A stretch of DNA of 64,000 nt, taken from positions 12,644,154 through 12,708,153 of the forward strand of contig NC_081222.1 in the NCBI RefSeq assembly GCF_902713425.1. The letters are read 5' to 3'. This stretch comes from Acipenser ruthenus (lineage: Eukaryota; Chordata; Actinopteri; Acipenseriformes; Acipenseridae). Shown here one piece after another: positions 54,340 through 64,000 of the stretch. Numbering within the stretch: the first letter of the stretch is position 1; each line of letters begins with the position of its first letter. The notes beneath the pieces are model-generated. The model had not been told where the DNA came from, made no database searches, and worked only from the letters and a program-made list of their open reading frames with translations. Made by a program: the position numbers and the translations under genes.

Positions 54340-56197
54340 CCAGCTTCTCTAACAGAAATGGTGCAAATCACTAGCAAAGGATGACTGAAGCCAGGGTCAG
54401 GGCAATTCCAATTCCAATTCCAGGGTCAGGGGAATTCCTGTTTTTCATTTGCTGGTAACACTGCTGTGCGCTAGACGGTTGTTGATGCGCACTAATATAA
54501 AGACACTAGGCTGATCTAGCCCATGTTATTTATGTCTATGGCAGGCAACTAAAACTGAAACATAACAGCACTTCTTACTGTTTGATTTTACATTGGGGTT
54601 GTGATTCTGTTATTCATCATAGTGCCACTAGGTGGCAGTGTAGACTAGCTCAGTGACAGTCTCATCCTCTGCTTGAGAGAGACCCGGGACTGAATGGCAG
54701 AGAGAGGGTGCAGCTCTGAAAAATACCTCCCTAAATCTTCCTTGCTTTAAACTCCCATTCATTATATAGAGCAGGTCTAAAACATGCATCTGAAGGAAAC
54801 ACAAGTACTGGAATGGGTTAAATGCCTCAGTTTGCAAGCCTGGCTTTCGGTCAGTGTTGCACTGGCTTGGTCATTGTCTCCACCTGCTTCCCTGTTGGCC
54901 CAGGTGACACTGCTGAGGTGAAATGACCCAGGAACTTTCTCTCATCTAAAGTAGTGCAAGATGTTTTAAAATGCAAAATCATGCTTCATCTATACAGCTA
55001 ATGGAAGTGCAGCACAGGCTTATGGAATGAGCATCTCAGCTACTTTATCTTCATATACAATATCAAAGTTCGGCTTTTGCCTGGGATTGTAAATGCATTT
55101 TGAAGAAACAGCTTTTTTTATGAGAAACGCCTGATCTAATCCTTATCGTTTAGTGTTTTTGATTCTTCCATTTTATCAGTAATAACCCTTTGAGGGAGAC
55201 TCCACACAGAATTGTGAGATTGAAGTTTCCACAGTTGTTATGAGCCTGCTTTTCATTATGACCGCATGGTTCAGGTTATAGGTTCAAGGTTTCAGACAGA
55301 TCACACTTAATCTCGAACCTGCAGTCGCTGTGTTTCTTTCTCAGACTGTAACCATACTGCATATCACAGCTGCAGCTGGGTGACAGAAAGAGATCAGAGT
55401 ACAATGTTGACTGTGCGTGCCCTGGCTGTCTACCCTGGCACACTGGAAGCTGGTTCTGCGTGTCGACTCACTCTGCGTCTGTGCAAGTTCCCCCTGTAGC
55501 CTGTCTGAGTCCTGGGTGTGGACTGTGTGGTTTTACAGAGAGCTCTGAGCTCCTGTTGCACAAACCAGCCAGCTACAGCATTGCATTGCTGTGCAGCATT
55601 GACCAGCGTGTTTTCAGCAGGTTGGTTAATGTATATAGTTTTATATTCACACCTCTGAATTTTCACACTTGGTGGACAGCTGTGGCCAAACCCTTTGCAT
55701 CACTTACAATTTTAAGATTGAGACATCCTTTAAATTGAAATATAAATAATGTAATCAAAGAAACTACAAAATGATACCGGAAGCCATAATGCTAGTACAG
55801 TATTTCATGTTAGATTTCGAAATGTCACATTTTTCCATTTCTGTCAGTTTCTCATTAAGTATATAGAAGCGGTGTGTAATTCAATATGTTAAGGTAACAT
55901 TATTCAGCAGGTTTAATTCGACTTTATGAAGCAGAATGAGTTCATTCTATAGGGTGATGCTAAACATTTGGCCAGAGCTGTATTTGACCATTCACTGGTC
56001 ACAGCTGCTTTTTACACAGGGAGTTGATAACTATCAAAAAGTCTTGTTGTATTTTTCAGTATGAGAATGTGTGGGAGAAGAGAGGCCAGCCTCTAAAGGG
56101 TGGTGTGTCTTTAAGCTTCGTGTGAAATATTTCGATATATTTTCTGGTTAATACACCAGACTTCTGCTTTTCCTTCCTGTTGAAAAAACTGTGAAAG
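54340..56197. other. Spacer between lectin fragment F and the first TRIM gene
   Basis: Up to 55250 it is an inverted relative of 22800-23470. After this I see MITE-like ends near 55800-55985 and no gene. The lead into the TRIM start codon (56110-56197) has no recognised promoter box. Confidence 0.5.
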
Positions 56198-57892
56198 ATG
56201 TCGGTTTCTGCAGCTTCTCTCTCAGCTGCAGCTTCTGCTTGTGCTGCTGCTACTGACCTAGAGGCTGAGTTAAACTGCTCCGTCTGCCTGAGTATCTACA
56301 GGGACCCCGTGGCTCTGCACTGCGGGCACAACTTCTGCTGGGAGTGCCTGGACAAGGTGTGGGAGAGCCAGGCGACTGGGAAGAGCTACTCCTGTCCAGA
56401 CTGCCGGGCCGAGTACAACCAGAGACCAGAGCTACAGAGGAACCTGAAACTCTCCAACATCGTGGAGCGCTTTCAAGCCAGCAGAGGCTCTCCGAACCCC
56501 CTATGCTGCGATTCTCTACCCAGCACAGGTGGCTCTCAAGAGGGTGGAGAGCCTATGAGGGAGGGTCACCAAGAAGAGAATGGAAGTCTAATGAAAGTTG
56601 TGGGGCTTGGCTGCTTGAAACACGGCAGACCGTGGGTTTCCTACTGTCGCCAGGACAGTGTCTGCCTCTGTGAGATGTGTCTGACAAGCCACAAAGGCCA
56701 CAGGATGCAAGCACTGGACACAGCCGTGGCAGAGAGAAAGACCACCCTGGTGGAGGAGATAGGCCGGCTGGAACGGGCGAGGGAGGTCTTGGAGAGCACA
56801 GCTCACTGGCTGCGGAGAGCGAGGGCTGAGCTGAAGGCTGATAGGAGGCGGCTCAGGGAGCAGGTGTCTGGGCTGTTTGCAGAGATCCAGGCCCTGATCC
56901 GAGCGGAAGAACTGGGCATCCTGGAGTCCATCGAGGCCGAGGAACGCTTGCAGAACTCCAGTTTGGAGGCTCGTATTGGAGAGACAGAGAGCAAGCAGAA
57001 AGCGACAGATAGTCTCCTTCGGGAAGCCCTTGAGTTGAAGCTTGAGGACTCCTGTGAATTTCTGGAGTCAATCCAAAAGACCCTGGACAAGCTATTGAGA
57101 TCAGATGTTCATGTAAAGCCATGCAAAGTACACAAGAGGCAGCTGGACAGGAAGACAGTCAGTCAGGCGGGGAAGCAGGCAAACGGGTTTGTCAGGGCAT
57201 TGGGTCAACAGATTCATGGGCAGCTCGCTATGTGCCAGGAAGCTCTGGTCCAGATGGAGCCACCATCTAGACATTCTGCCAAAACGGATTCATCTCCAAG
57301 GAACTCTACGGATGAGAAGGATCAGTTTGCCTGCTTGACTCTTGACGCCAACACAGTCCATTGTAATCTTTCCCTATCAGAGGATCTCCGTTGTGCTGAG
57401 TGGGCGGAGCAGCGACTTCCATACCCCGCCCACCCTGAACGGTTCAGGCTCCACCCACAAGTGTTGTGTGCCCAGGGGTTCACAACCGGGAGGCACTACT
57501 GGGAAGTAGAGGTGGGGGGTTCTAAGAAATGGGAGGTTGGCGCCACATGTAAAGGGCCAGGTCAAGCCTGGGTGGACTCCTGCATCTCTTGGGTGCTTCG
57601 CTGGGATGGGCGGCAGCTACAGGCGTTCCAGGGCAGCTCACGTTTCTCCAGCCCCTCGCTGAGAGCTGTGAGGGAGGCACCCAGGAGATTGAGGGTGAAG
57701 CTGGACTGCAAAAGAGGGACACTCTCCTTTCACACTGCAGAGGAGGGGAAGGCTCTCGATGCAACAGATAACCGTCTGGCTGCTGCACAGGAATCTGGGA
57801 CACTGTTGTATACATTTAATATTGAACTGAATGGACCGGTCTACCCTGGGTTTTACCTGGAGCACTCCATGGTGAGACTGCTGCAGACATAG
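56198..57892 (+). CDS. TRIM-family E3 ubiquitin ligase with PRY-SPRY (564 aa, one exon)
   Basis: Single uninterrupted frame from ATG at 56198. RING finger at residues 27-69: C27-x2-C30-x11-C42-x-H44-x2-C47-x2-C50-x15-C66-x2-C69, complete. B-box2 at 139-170 (C139, H142, C150, D153, C158, C161, H165, H168). Coiled coil about 175-300. PRY-SPRY about 378-564 with LDANTVH, GRHYWEVEV and YPGFYLE. RING-B-box-coiled-coil-SPRY proteins are ubiquitin ligases, many of them antiviral, acting in the cytoplasm with SPRY as target binder. The order and size suit the large fish and amphibian TRIM25/39-like group; the exact orthologue is not clear. No first B-box is present. An Ala/Ser-rich start precedes the RING. 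Whether it is retro-derived or one-exon by ancestry is unknown. Confidence 0.9.
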   Translation: MSVSAASLSAAASACAAATDLEAELNCSVCLSIYRDPVALHCGHNFCWECLDKVWESQATGKSYSCPDCRAEYNQRPELQRNLKLSNIVERFQASRGSPNPLCCDSLPSTGGSQEGGEPMREGHQEENGSLMKVVGLGCLKHGRPWVSYCRQDSVCLCEMCLTSHKGHRMQALDTAVAERKTTLVEEIGRLERAREVLESTAHWLRRARAELKADRRRLREQVSGLFAEIQALIRAEELGILESIEAEERLQNSSLEARIGETESKQKATDSLLREALELKLEDSCEFLESIQKTLDKLLRSDVHVKPCKVHKRQLDRKTVSQAGKQANGFVRALGQQIHGQLAMCQEALVQMEPPSRHSAKTDSSPRNSTDEKDQFACLTLDANTVHCNLSLSEDLRCAEWAEQRLPYPAHPERFRLHPQVLCAQGFTTGRHYWEVEVGGSKKWEVGATCKGPGQAWVDSCISWVLRWDGRQLQAFQGSSRFSSPSLRAVREAPRRLRVKLDCKRGTLSFHTAEEGKALDATDNRLAAAQESGTLLYTFNIELNGPVYPGFYLEHSMVRLLQT

Positions 57893-58207
57893 AGGGACGT
57901 GGAACTGGCGGAGCTACTTTTAAATGTAAAAGAGGTAAGCCTTTTACATTGAATCCGCAATTACAGGCAAAAAAGTAATGTTCCTCTTGAGAAAGCATTA
58001 TCATAATAACAAGCTTTGCATCTAGAATATAAATGTGCTACAGTTATAAAGAGCAGGGATACAAAACATACCGCACAGACAATTGCTTTTTGACTTTTTG
58101 AAATGGAAATATTGCATCCCATGAGAATGTTTTAAGATATCGAAAGCAAATTCTATCAAATCCATTACATCTATCAATGCTAAAAAAAAGTTTGTGAAAC
58201 ACGTTTT

Positions 58208-58213
58208 AATAAA
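58208..58213 (+). terminator. Poly(A) signal, first TRIM gene
   Basis: AATAAA about 315 nt after the stop codon. Confidence 0.45.
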
Positions 58214-58510
58214 ACTAAGTAGGTGACGTCTAAATGACTCAACAACAGTTTGTAAAGAAACGTAATAGAAAACTTTTCCTTTGAAAACATGATATCCGAT
58301 AGAACACCAGGTTGCAGAAGTGATCAGCTCCCATGCCCTGTTCTCAGGATATCTGCTACACTCTTCACTATTTCACCTCAGACTTGTGTTCTGGCTCAAA
58401 GCATGTTAGCAGCTAAAAGAAATCCTGTCGATAAGGAAAGCAGCTGGCTGGTTAATGACAGAAAGAAGCTGTTGCAGGAGATGGATACATGTCACTCTCC
58501 AGATGACTGG

Positions 58511-58697
58511 GGCAGCAGTGTGCAGTAGTGGTCAGGGCTCTGGACTCTTGACCGGAGGGTCGTGGGTTCAATCCCCGGTCGGGGACACTGCTGTTGTACC
58601 CTTGAGCAAGGTACTTTACCTAGATTGCTCCAGTAAAAACCCAACTGTATAAATAGGTAATTGTATGTAAAAATAATGTGATATCTTGTAACAATTC
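58511..58697 (+). mobile_element. tRNA-derived SINE
   Basis: Head GCAGCAGTGTGCAGTAGTGG, box B GGTTCAATCCCC, then the body shared with 60290-60500 (GTACCCTTGAGCAAGGTACT). It ends early in GATATCTTGTAA without the L2-type tail. Confidence 0.8.
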
Positions 58698-58843
58698 TAA
58701 GATATCCACAGGCTTCATGTTCAGAGAACTTATTTTAAAACCCACCTCTCAGGTCCCCTGCTTCGGACAGTCATTGGGTAACTTCCCCCATAAGTGTGGA
58801 GAGATGGGGTTCTACCATCCAGCAATCCTAACTGGGGCTGACA

Positions 58844-58846
<3 letters not shown>

Positions 58847-58892
<46 letters not shown>
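58847..58892. repeat. (CA)n microsatellite
   Basis: About 23 CA units between the TRIM genes. Confidence 0.95.
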
Positions 58893-58896
<4 letters not shown>

Positions 58897-59194
58897 ACTC
58901 TGATCTCATGCTGCTGCTGATGGAAATGAACGAGTCTGATTTCAAAGCGCTTTCAAGACGATCCCAGAGGCAGATGGAGGCGTGGCTTTTGTTTCCAGAC
59001 AAAGAACAGTGTTGCGAAACCTTGTTATTTACAAAGACAGCGATATCTAGCCAGTACAGTGAGGGCACTAGGACCCAACGGTGAACCAGGCGGCAAACTT
59101 CCACACAGCAATCTGCACACGAGGAGGTAAAGTATTATTACAGGAATGGAGGTTTGGGTGAAATGTTTTAAAAAGTTGGTCAAAATTTAAATTA

Positions 59195-59294
<100 letters not shown>

Positions 59295-59411
59295 CAATTG
59301 ACAAATCAAAAGTGAAACCAAAAAGTTATCATTGGATGTTTGAAACAATTACGAACAAGTTCTGCAACTTAATGAACGTGAAATTATAGAACAGGTGCAG
59401 AAATATTATTA

Positions 59412-59467
<56 letters not shown>

Positions 59468-60289
59468 TGTTGTTGTTGTTAATTTTTTCATTTTCAAATC
59501 GAAAGCTAAACTAAAACGTTCTGGCTGCAAGCGCGGCCATCTTATTACCAGGTTAAATTGCACTGTGAATGTCAAACGTTTTAATAACTACAGTGGAACT
59601 CAGCTAACTGGCATAATTGTTTGATAAAGAGAATTCCAGGCGTAGACATTTTCGAAAGCTGTCAGTTTGTAGCGTCATTGTCAGAAACGCCTTAATCATG
59701 ACGTAATTTAAGGCTTTATTTTAAACGGGTCCTTTATTTCTGGTGATATGCACGCTAGATACGTTTTGTATCTATGGAAACGCATAGCACAGTGTAATAA
59801 AGCACAGGTAAGCATTGTAAAGCAGAGTGGTATAGTAAAGCATATTTAAAAAAACACGGGTCAAGCCAATGTAAACTCTGCTAAATGCGTAGTCTATAAC
59901 CAAGGGTGAAAACCCGTGGTAAAGGCAGAATTACCATGCGCATTTACTGTGATAAACTGTCATCAGGGCATTGTAAGAGGATAGTATCGTGATTATGGGC
60001 TCTAATCATAAATCTGTGTAAAAAAAAAAATAAGAATTTAGAGTTTGTTTCATGAATAAAATAATTTAAAAATGGTAATATGGAAGCTATTGGTTTCGTG
60101 AGATTACAGACCAATGAAAATATCTACAAGGAGTGTGAACCATTGCATGGTGTGTTACAGTTTGAACTACTGCTGTGGCCAACAGGGTTGCATCCCCCTA
60201 TAGAATGAACTCATTTTGCTTCATTGTCGATTGAAACCTGCTGAACAGTGTTACGCTGAACAATGTTACGTTAACATATTGAATTATAA

Positions 60290-60500
60290 TGGCAGCAGCG
60301 TGGAGTAGTGGTTAGGACTCTTGACCGGAGGGTCGTGGGTTCAATCCCAGGTGGGGGGACACTGCTGCTGTACCCTTGAGCAAGGTACTTTACCTAGATT
60401 GCTCCAGTAAAAACCCAACTGTATAAATGGGTAATTGTGTGTAAAAATAATGTGATATCTTGTAAGTCGCCCTGGATAAGGGCGTCTGCTAAGAAATAAA
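60290..60500 (+). mobile_element. tRNA-derived SINE with L2-type tail, upstream of second TRIM gene
   Basis: Starts GGCAGCAGCGTGGAGTAGTG, box B GGTTCAATCCC, tail GTAAGTCGCCCTGGATAAGG ending in GTCTGCTAAGAAATAAA. It is inserted beside a MITE fragment (60165-60287). Confidence 0.85.
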
Positions 60501-60602
60501 TTATAATAATACACAGCGCTTTGCAGTGTTCCCATTGTATAGAAATGGGCTTGTGTGTTAATGACAAAGATGTCTTTTTTTCTTCATTCTTAGCTACCTA
60601 AA

Positions 60603-62012
60603 ATGGCTGAAGCACTTTCAAAAACCTCTGCTGCTGCTGCTGCTGCTGCTGTCGCCTCGGAGATGGAGGCTGAGTTAAACTGCTCCGTCTGCCTGAGTAT
60701 CTACAGGGACCCAGTGGCTCTGCACTGCGGGCACAACTTCTGCTGGGAGTGCCTGGACAAGGTGTGGGAGAGCCAGGCGACTGGGAAGAGCTACTCCTGT
60801 CCAGACTGCCGGGCCGAGTACAACCAGAGACCGGAGCTACAGAGGAACCTGAAACTCTCCAACATCGTGGAGCGCTTTCAGGCCAGCAGGCAGAGTGTAG
60901 TGGCTGGTGATGTTGTGTGTGATTTGTGTCTCGACAGCCCTTTGCCAGCAGTTAAAACCTGCCAGAACTGCGAGGCGTCTCTGTGTGAGCGACACCTCAA
61001 GAAGCACGCTGAGAAGCCAGCGCAGAGAGATCACATCTTGGTGGAGCCGACAGTGTCGCTGGAGAGCAGGAAATGCCAGGAGCACGGCAAGATGATTGAG
61101 TATTACTGTAGCGAGGACGAGTCGTGCGTCTGTGTGACTTGCTACGTGGCTGGATCACACAGAAACCACAACATCCGTCCTCTGAAGGAGGTCCATGAAG
61201 AGAAGAGGAGCATTCTGGGTAAAGAGATTGAGCGGCTGCAACTGGAGAAGAAAAAACTGGAGGATGCCATAAAGACGAAAGAGCAAGACAAGGTGGATTT
61301 GAAGAAGAACAGGGATGACCTGAGGAAAGATTTCTCTAGTCTATTCCAAGAGATCCAGTCCAAACTCCAGACTCAGGAAGAGAAGATTCTGAAGCATATC
61401 CAGCTGGAAGAAGTCGAGGAACTTTCTGGAATTTGTCAACAACTTCAAGAGCTGGAAGTGAAGAAAGAGTTGATAAGGATGCTGGTCAAAGAGGCTGAAG
61501 AGGCGAAACTCCAGAAGGACCCCCTTGAGTTTCTGCAGGTCTTTCAATCTGTCCATGAAAGAGCCAAGCAAAACAACACAGAGGTACCCATGCATGCGGT
61601 ACAGGAGAAGACGCTCCCCAAGTCCTCTTATGGTACAGCTCTAGCAAAAATGAAGACAACTATTGAACAAGTGAATGAGGAGCTAATAGAAAATGCAGTG
61701 GACAATTCTGTCATGTTCAACTTCAAAGAGTGTGACTTTGACTTGCCATCTGTAGGTGAGCATGACAGCTTCAGACCTTTTATAAGTTTTGTTCATGGAA
61801 GACAACCACAATTTAAAAAGAAAATAGTGGACATAATGCCAGAGGTTCACGCTGCAGTTCCTAAGAGCAATGAAGGAGAGCACCCAGTACCAAAATTCAA
61901 AATGCCAGAGGTTCACGCTGCTGTTCCTAAGAGTATTGAATTCAGAATACCCCGTCGAAAATTAAAAAAACCTATATTAAAAATACCAAGACATTTACAG
62001 AACTTGGACTAG
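60603..62012 (+). CDS. TRIM-family protein, RING/B-box1/B-box2/coiled coil without SPRY (469 aa)
   Basis: ATG at 60603, directly after an acceptor-like TTCATTCTTAG, so a 5' untranslated exon may lie upstream. RING at residues 27-69 with all eight zinc ligands; its protein sequence equals that of the neighbouring TRIM. B-box1 about 106-145 (CDLC...CQNC...C..H...H). B-box2 about 157-190 (CQEHG...C..D...CVCVTC...H..H). Coiled coil about 195-315, rich in Lys/Glu. The last ~95 residues hold no SPRY; instead a motif MPEVHAAVPKS occurs twice and the end is basic and proline-rich. RING plus two B-boxes and coiled coil is TRIM25-like; role as ubiquitin ligase is inferred from the family. A (GCT)n run codes for seven alanines. 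SPRY could lie on an unseen later exon. Confidence 0.85.
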   Translation: MAEALSKTSAAAAAAAVASEMEAELNCSVCLSIYRDPVALHCGHNFCWECLDKVWESQATGKSYSCPDCRAEYNQRPELQRNLKLSNIVERFQASRQSVVAGDVVCDLCLDSPLPAVKTCQNCEASLCERHLKKHAEKPAQRDHILVEPTVSLESRKCQEHGKMIEYYCSEDESCVCVTCYVAGSHRNHNIRPLKEVHEEKRSILGKEIERLQLEKKKLEDAIKTKEQDKVDLKKNRDDLRKDFSSLFQEIQSKLQTQEEKILKHIQLEEVEELSGICQQLQELEVKKELIRMLVKEAEEAKLQKDPLEFLQVFQSVHERAKQNNTEVPMHAVQEKTLPKSSYGTALAKMKTTIEQVNEELIENAVDNSVMFNFKECDFDLPSVGEHDSFRPFISFVHGRQPQFKKKIVDIMPEVHAAVPKSNEGEHPVPKFKMPEVHAAVPKSIEFRIPRRKLKKPILKIPRHLQNLD

Positions 62013-62034
62013 GAGGGAGGCATTTATAGGGAGG

Positions 62035-62215
62035 ACCAGGAGGTCCCGGGTTCAAATCCCACCTCAGCCACGGACTCTGTGTGACCCTGAGGAAGTCACT
62101 TCACCTCCTTGTGCTCCGTCTTTCGGGTGAGACGTAGTTGTAAGTGACTCTGCAGCTGATGCATAGTTCACACACCCTAGTCTCTGTAAGTCGCCTTGGA
62201 TAAAGGCATCTGCTA

Positions 62216-62222
<7 letters not shown>
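62035..62222 (+). mobile_element. tRNA-derived SINE directly after second TRIM stop codon
   Basis: Box B GGTTCAAATCCC and tail GTAAGTCGCCTTGGATAAAG. The box A part is weak. It starts within ~25 bp of the stop codon and forms most of the 3' untranslated region. Confidence 0.8.

Positions 62223-62273
<51 letters not shown>
62216..62273. repeat. (AAT)n run at the end of the SINE
   Basis: About 19 AAT units forming the SINE tail. Confidence 0.9.
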
Positions 62274-62353
62274 TTAAATGCAATGCATTTTTTGAAAACA
62301 GGATTAAAAGCAACCAAACCTGTTCCCCATTGTGAAAATAATCACTCCCTGTA

Positions 62354-62359
62354 AATAAA
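62354..62359 (+). terminator. Poly(A) signal, second TRIM gene
   Basis: AATAAA about 340 nt after the stop codon, beyond the SINE. Confidence 0.45.
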
Positions 62360-64000
62360 CCTGCACCAGCCTGCTTACAAACTGGACTGACTTGTTGCCA
62401 CGTTTCATTGGCTGAGAGTGGCTTCATGATTTACAACAATGATAATAATAACCAATAATAATAATCAACAGTAATAATAATATCAATGTGATTTAATCAT
62501 TTTTTGTTGATAATACTGTATGGCATGTTATGATATCCATGTACAAAAATACAAACGATAAGTGCAATATAACAAAAATAATGTTTGAACAAATCCATAA
62601 TACTGAATGCTTGGAAAACAACAGAAGAACTGCGTCTCTTCTCTGAATGAAACGCCTCGCTAACACAGCACTAACATCCATGCCCTTATATTGGAGGTGC
62701 AATTAAAGAGGATTCCAAGGGATTTTAATGCAACGGTAAAGGACAAGGGTGGAGGATGGGAATGCTGTCCTCAACGGACACTCCCCCACGGGGTAGACGT
62801 GCACAAATGAGCTCACCTGTGCAATATCAAGGGTTTCAAGTCTTACATTAGCACCAGCAATACTATCACCAGTCACTCTTTAAAGAGGATGCTCACCAAG
62901 GTGTTCAAATCCATCGCTCCCCTCTCAAGAGCACCAAACTGGGGAGTGAACTGGGGTGAAACACATGCTGTACCCCACCCGCAGTCATTCACATGTGTCC
63001 CATTACTTGTTGGGGTGTATTTGAGAAGTAGCCTCCCTTCTACGATCCCCGGAGCATTATCTGGCTTGTCGGATCAAAGCTTATATGTAGGATTGTTTGC
63101 CAGTTAAATATAACAAACTAGGAAACGTAAGTAATAGTCCATGTAAAAAAATGAACAAAATACGACAACAAAACAATTCCAAATATGTACCGTGCACCGA
63201 AACTTAAGCAGCTAAAAAAAAAAGTGCGTAGGTATTTGATCATTTTGTGCAGGAGTAAATGTGAACACGTTTTTATCACAAAGGTGGTGTACAACAAATT
63301 CTCAAAATGCAAAAAGTCAGCTGGTACACTCACGAAGGTGCCTGTCCACTTCAGGATCGATTTGATCAGCCTAGACCGATAAGCCACGGCTGGGGGCTTC
63401 AGAGCATTTCACAGCACCGCAGAACCCACCTGCGGTCCAGGGTGACTCCAGTGCTGTCAAATGCTCTAAAATCCACCTTGATATATCAGGTTACAGACTC
63501 ATCAAATCAACCCCTACCTTCTTATAAGCAGGGCTGGGGGGCAATAACGTTTTTTTTATTCCAGTTCCATTTCCAGTTCCTTTTTAAAATCACTTCCCAG
63601 TTCCCATCATAACTGATCATTCAGCTGCTTTCATTTGAAGTCAGTTTAATTGACGCAGTAGCAGCGACTTCAGTTTTTGTAATTTGCTGCCCCTGCGAGA
63701 AGCTCATTTTAACAGAATACTGCCAATTGCAATTCTGATCACCGATGTGCTGGAATTGATTAAAAGGGAATGGAATGGGAACTGGTCCTTTAAGGACTAG
63801 ATCAAAAACGTTCTTTAAAGTTTTGAATCATCCAATCTTTTCTGAAGCTTTAAGAAACAGCCTCTGATTTCTGAACCGGACCACACGTTCGTGGATCGAG
63901 AACTGAACTTTGATCCGGACAGGGCGTGATTCTCCGACAGGATCTCGTCAATCTTTTATCAAAGGAAACCACAGAGACACGTCCTACTTCTGAGAATAGG
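62360..64000. other. Right-end spacer
   Basis: No gene recognised. Near 63600-63790 lies a copy of the dispersed repeat also seen at 23740-23930 and 41400-41590 (shared CAGAATACTG and AATTGCAATT blocks). The short open frames here lack family motifs. Confidence 0.5.

Noticed and set aside
56344-57865. Several frames overlapping the first TRIM gene on both strands
   Set aside because: Shadows of a GC-rich true coding frame; no domains.
60290-60380. Box A and box B promoters suggesting a tRNA gene
   Set aside because: Part of a SINE: the SINE body and L2-type tail follow, and no cloverleaf can be folded. Same for 17251, 48741, 51825, 58511 and 62035.

Overview
The window looks like nuclear DNA of a ray-finned fish. 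Genes have many small exons with GT-AG introns. Introns hold L2 and CR1 LINEs, several tRNA-derived SINE families, a Penelope-like fragment and long (AT)n tracts. The repeat set and slow divergence suggest a non-teleost such as a sturgeon or paddlefish, but this is a guess from repeat style.

The main content (about 4.6-54.3 kb) is a cluster of CD209/CLEC4-like type II C-type lectin receptors. Gene A (+, 5468-13978, 317 aa), gene B (+, 15193-21854, 236 aa) and gene D (+, 34356-43286, 337 aa) can be spliced by eye into complete in-frame proteins: short cytoplasmic tail, one membrane segment, a neck built from small phase-1 exons, and a three-exon lectin domain with an EPN motif. Gene E (-, 46007-51386) has ten good exons but I find no first exon. 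Two orphan first lectin exons (C, minus, 24021-24172; F, plus, 54194-54322) are remnants of further copies.

The first ~10.8 kb is duplicated at ~28.9-39.7 kb. Both copies carry part or all of a minus-strand endogenous retrovirus-like element; the more complete copy (24356-33521) is flanked by the 4-bp repeat GACC, and the homologous empty site lies upstream of gene B at 14790-14793. Shared and unshared insertions show that the genes are mosaics. A and D have the same front half but different lectin heads, and E has an A/D-type front joined to a B-type back.

The right end (56-62 kb) holds two TRIM-family genes on the plus strand: a RING/B-box/coiled-coil/PRY-SPRY protein of 564 aa and a RING/B-box1/B-box2/coiled-coil protein of 469 aa without SPRY. 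Their RING-coding segments differ at only 3 of 224 bases, all synonymous, while the rest is unlike. The remaining sequence is intergenic DNA with SINEs and simple repeats. As a whole the window reads as an innate-immunity neighbourhood (surface lectins, then ubiquitin-ligase TRIMs) shaped by tandem and inverted duplication and sequence homogenisation.
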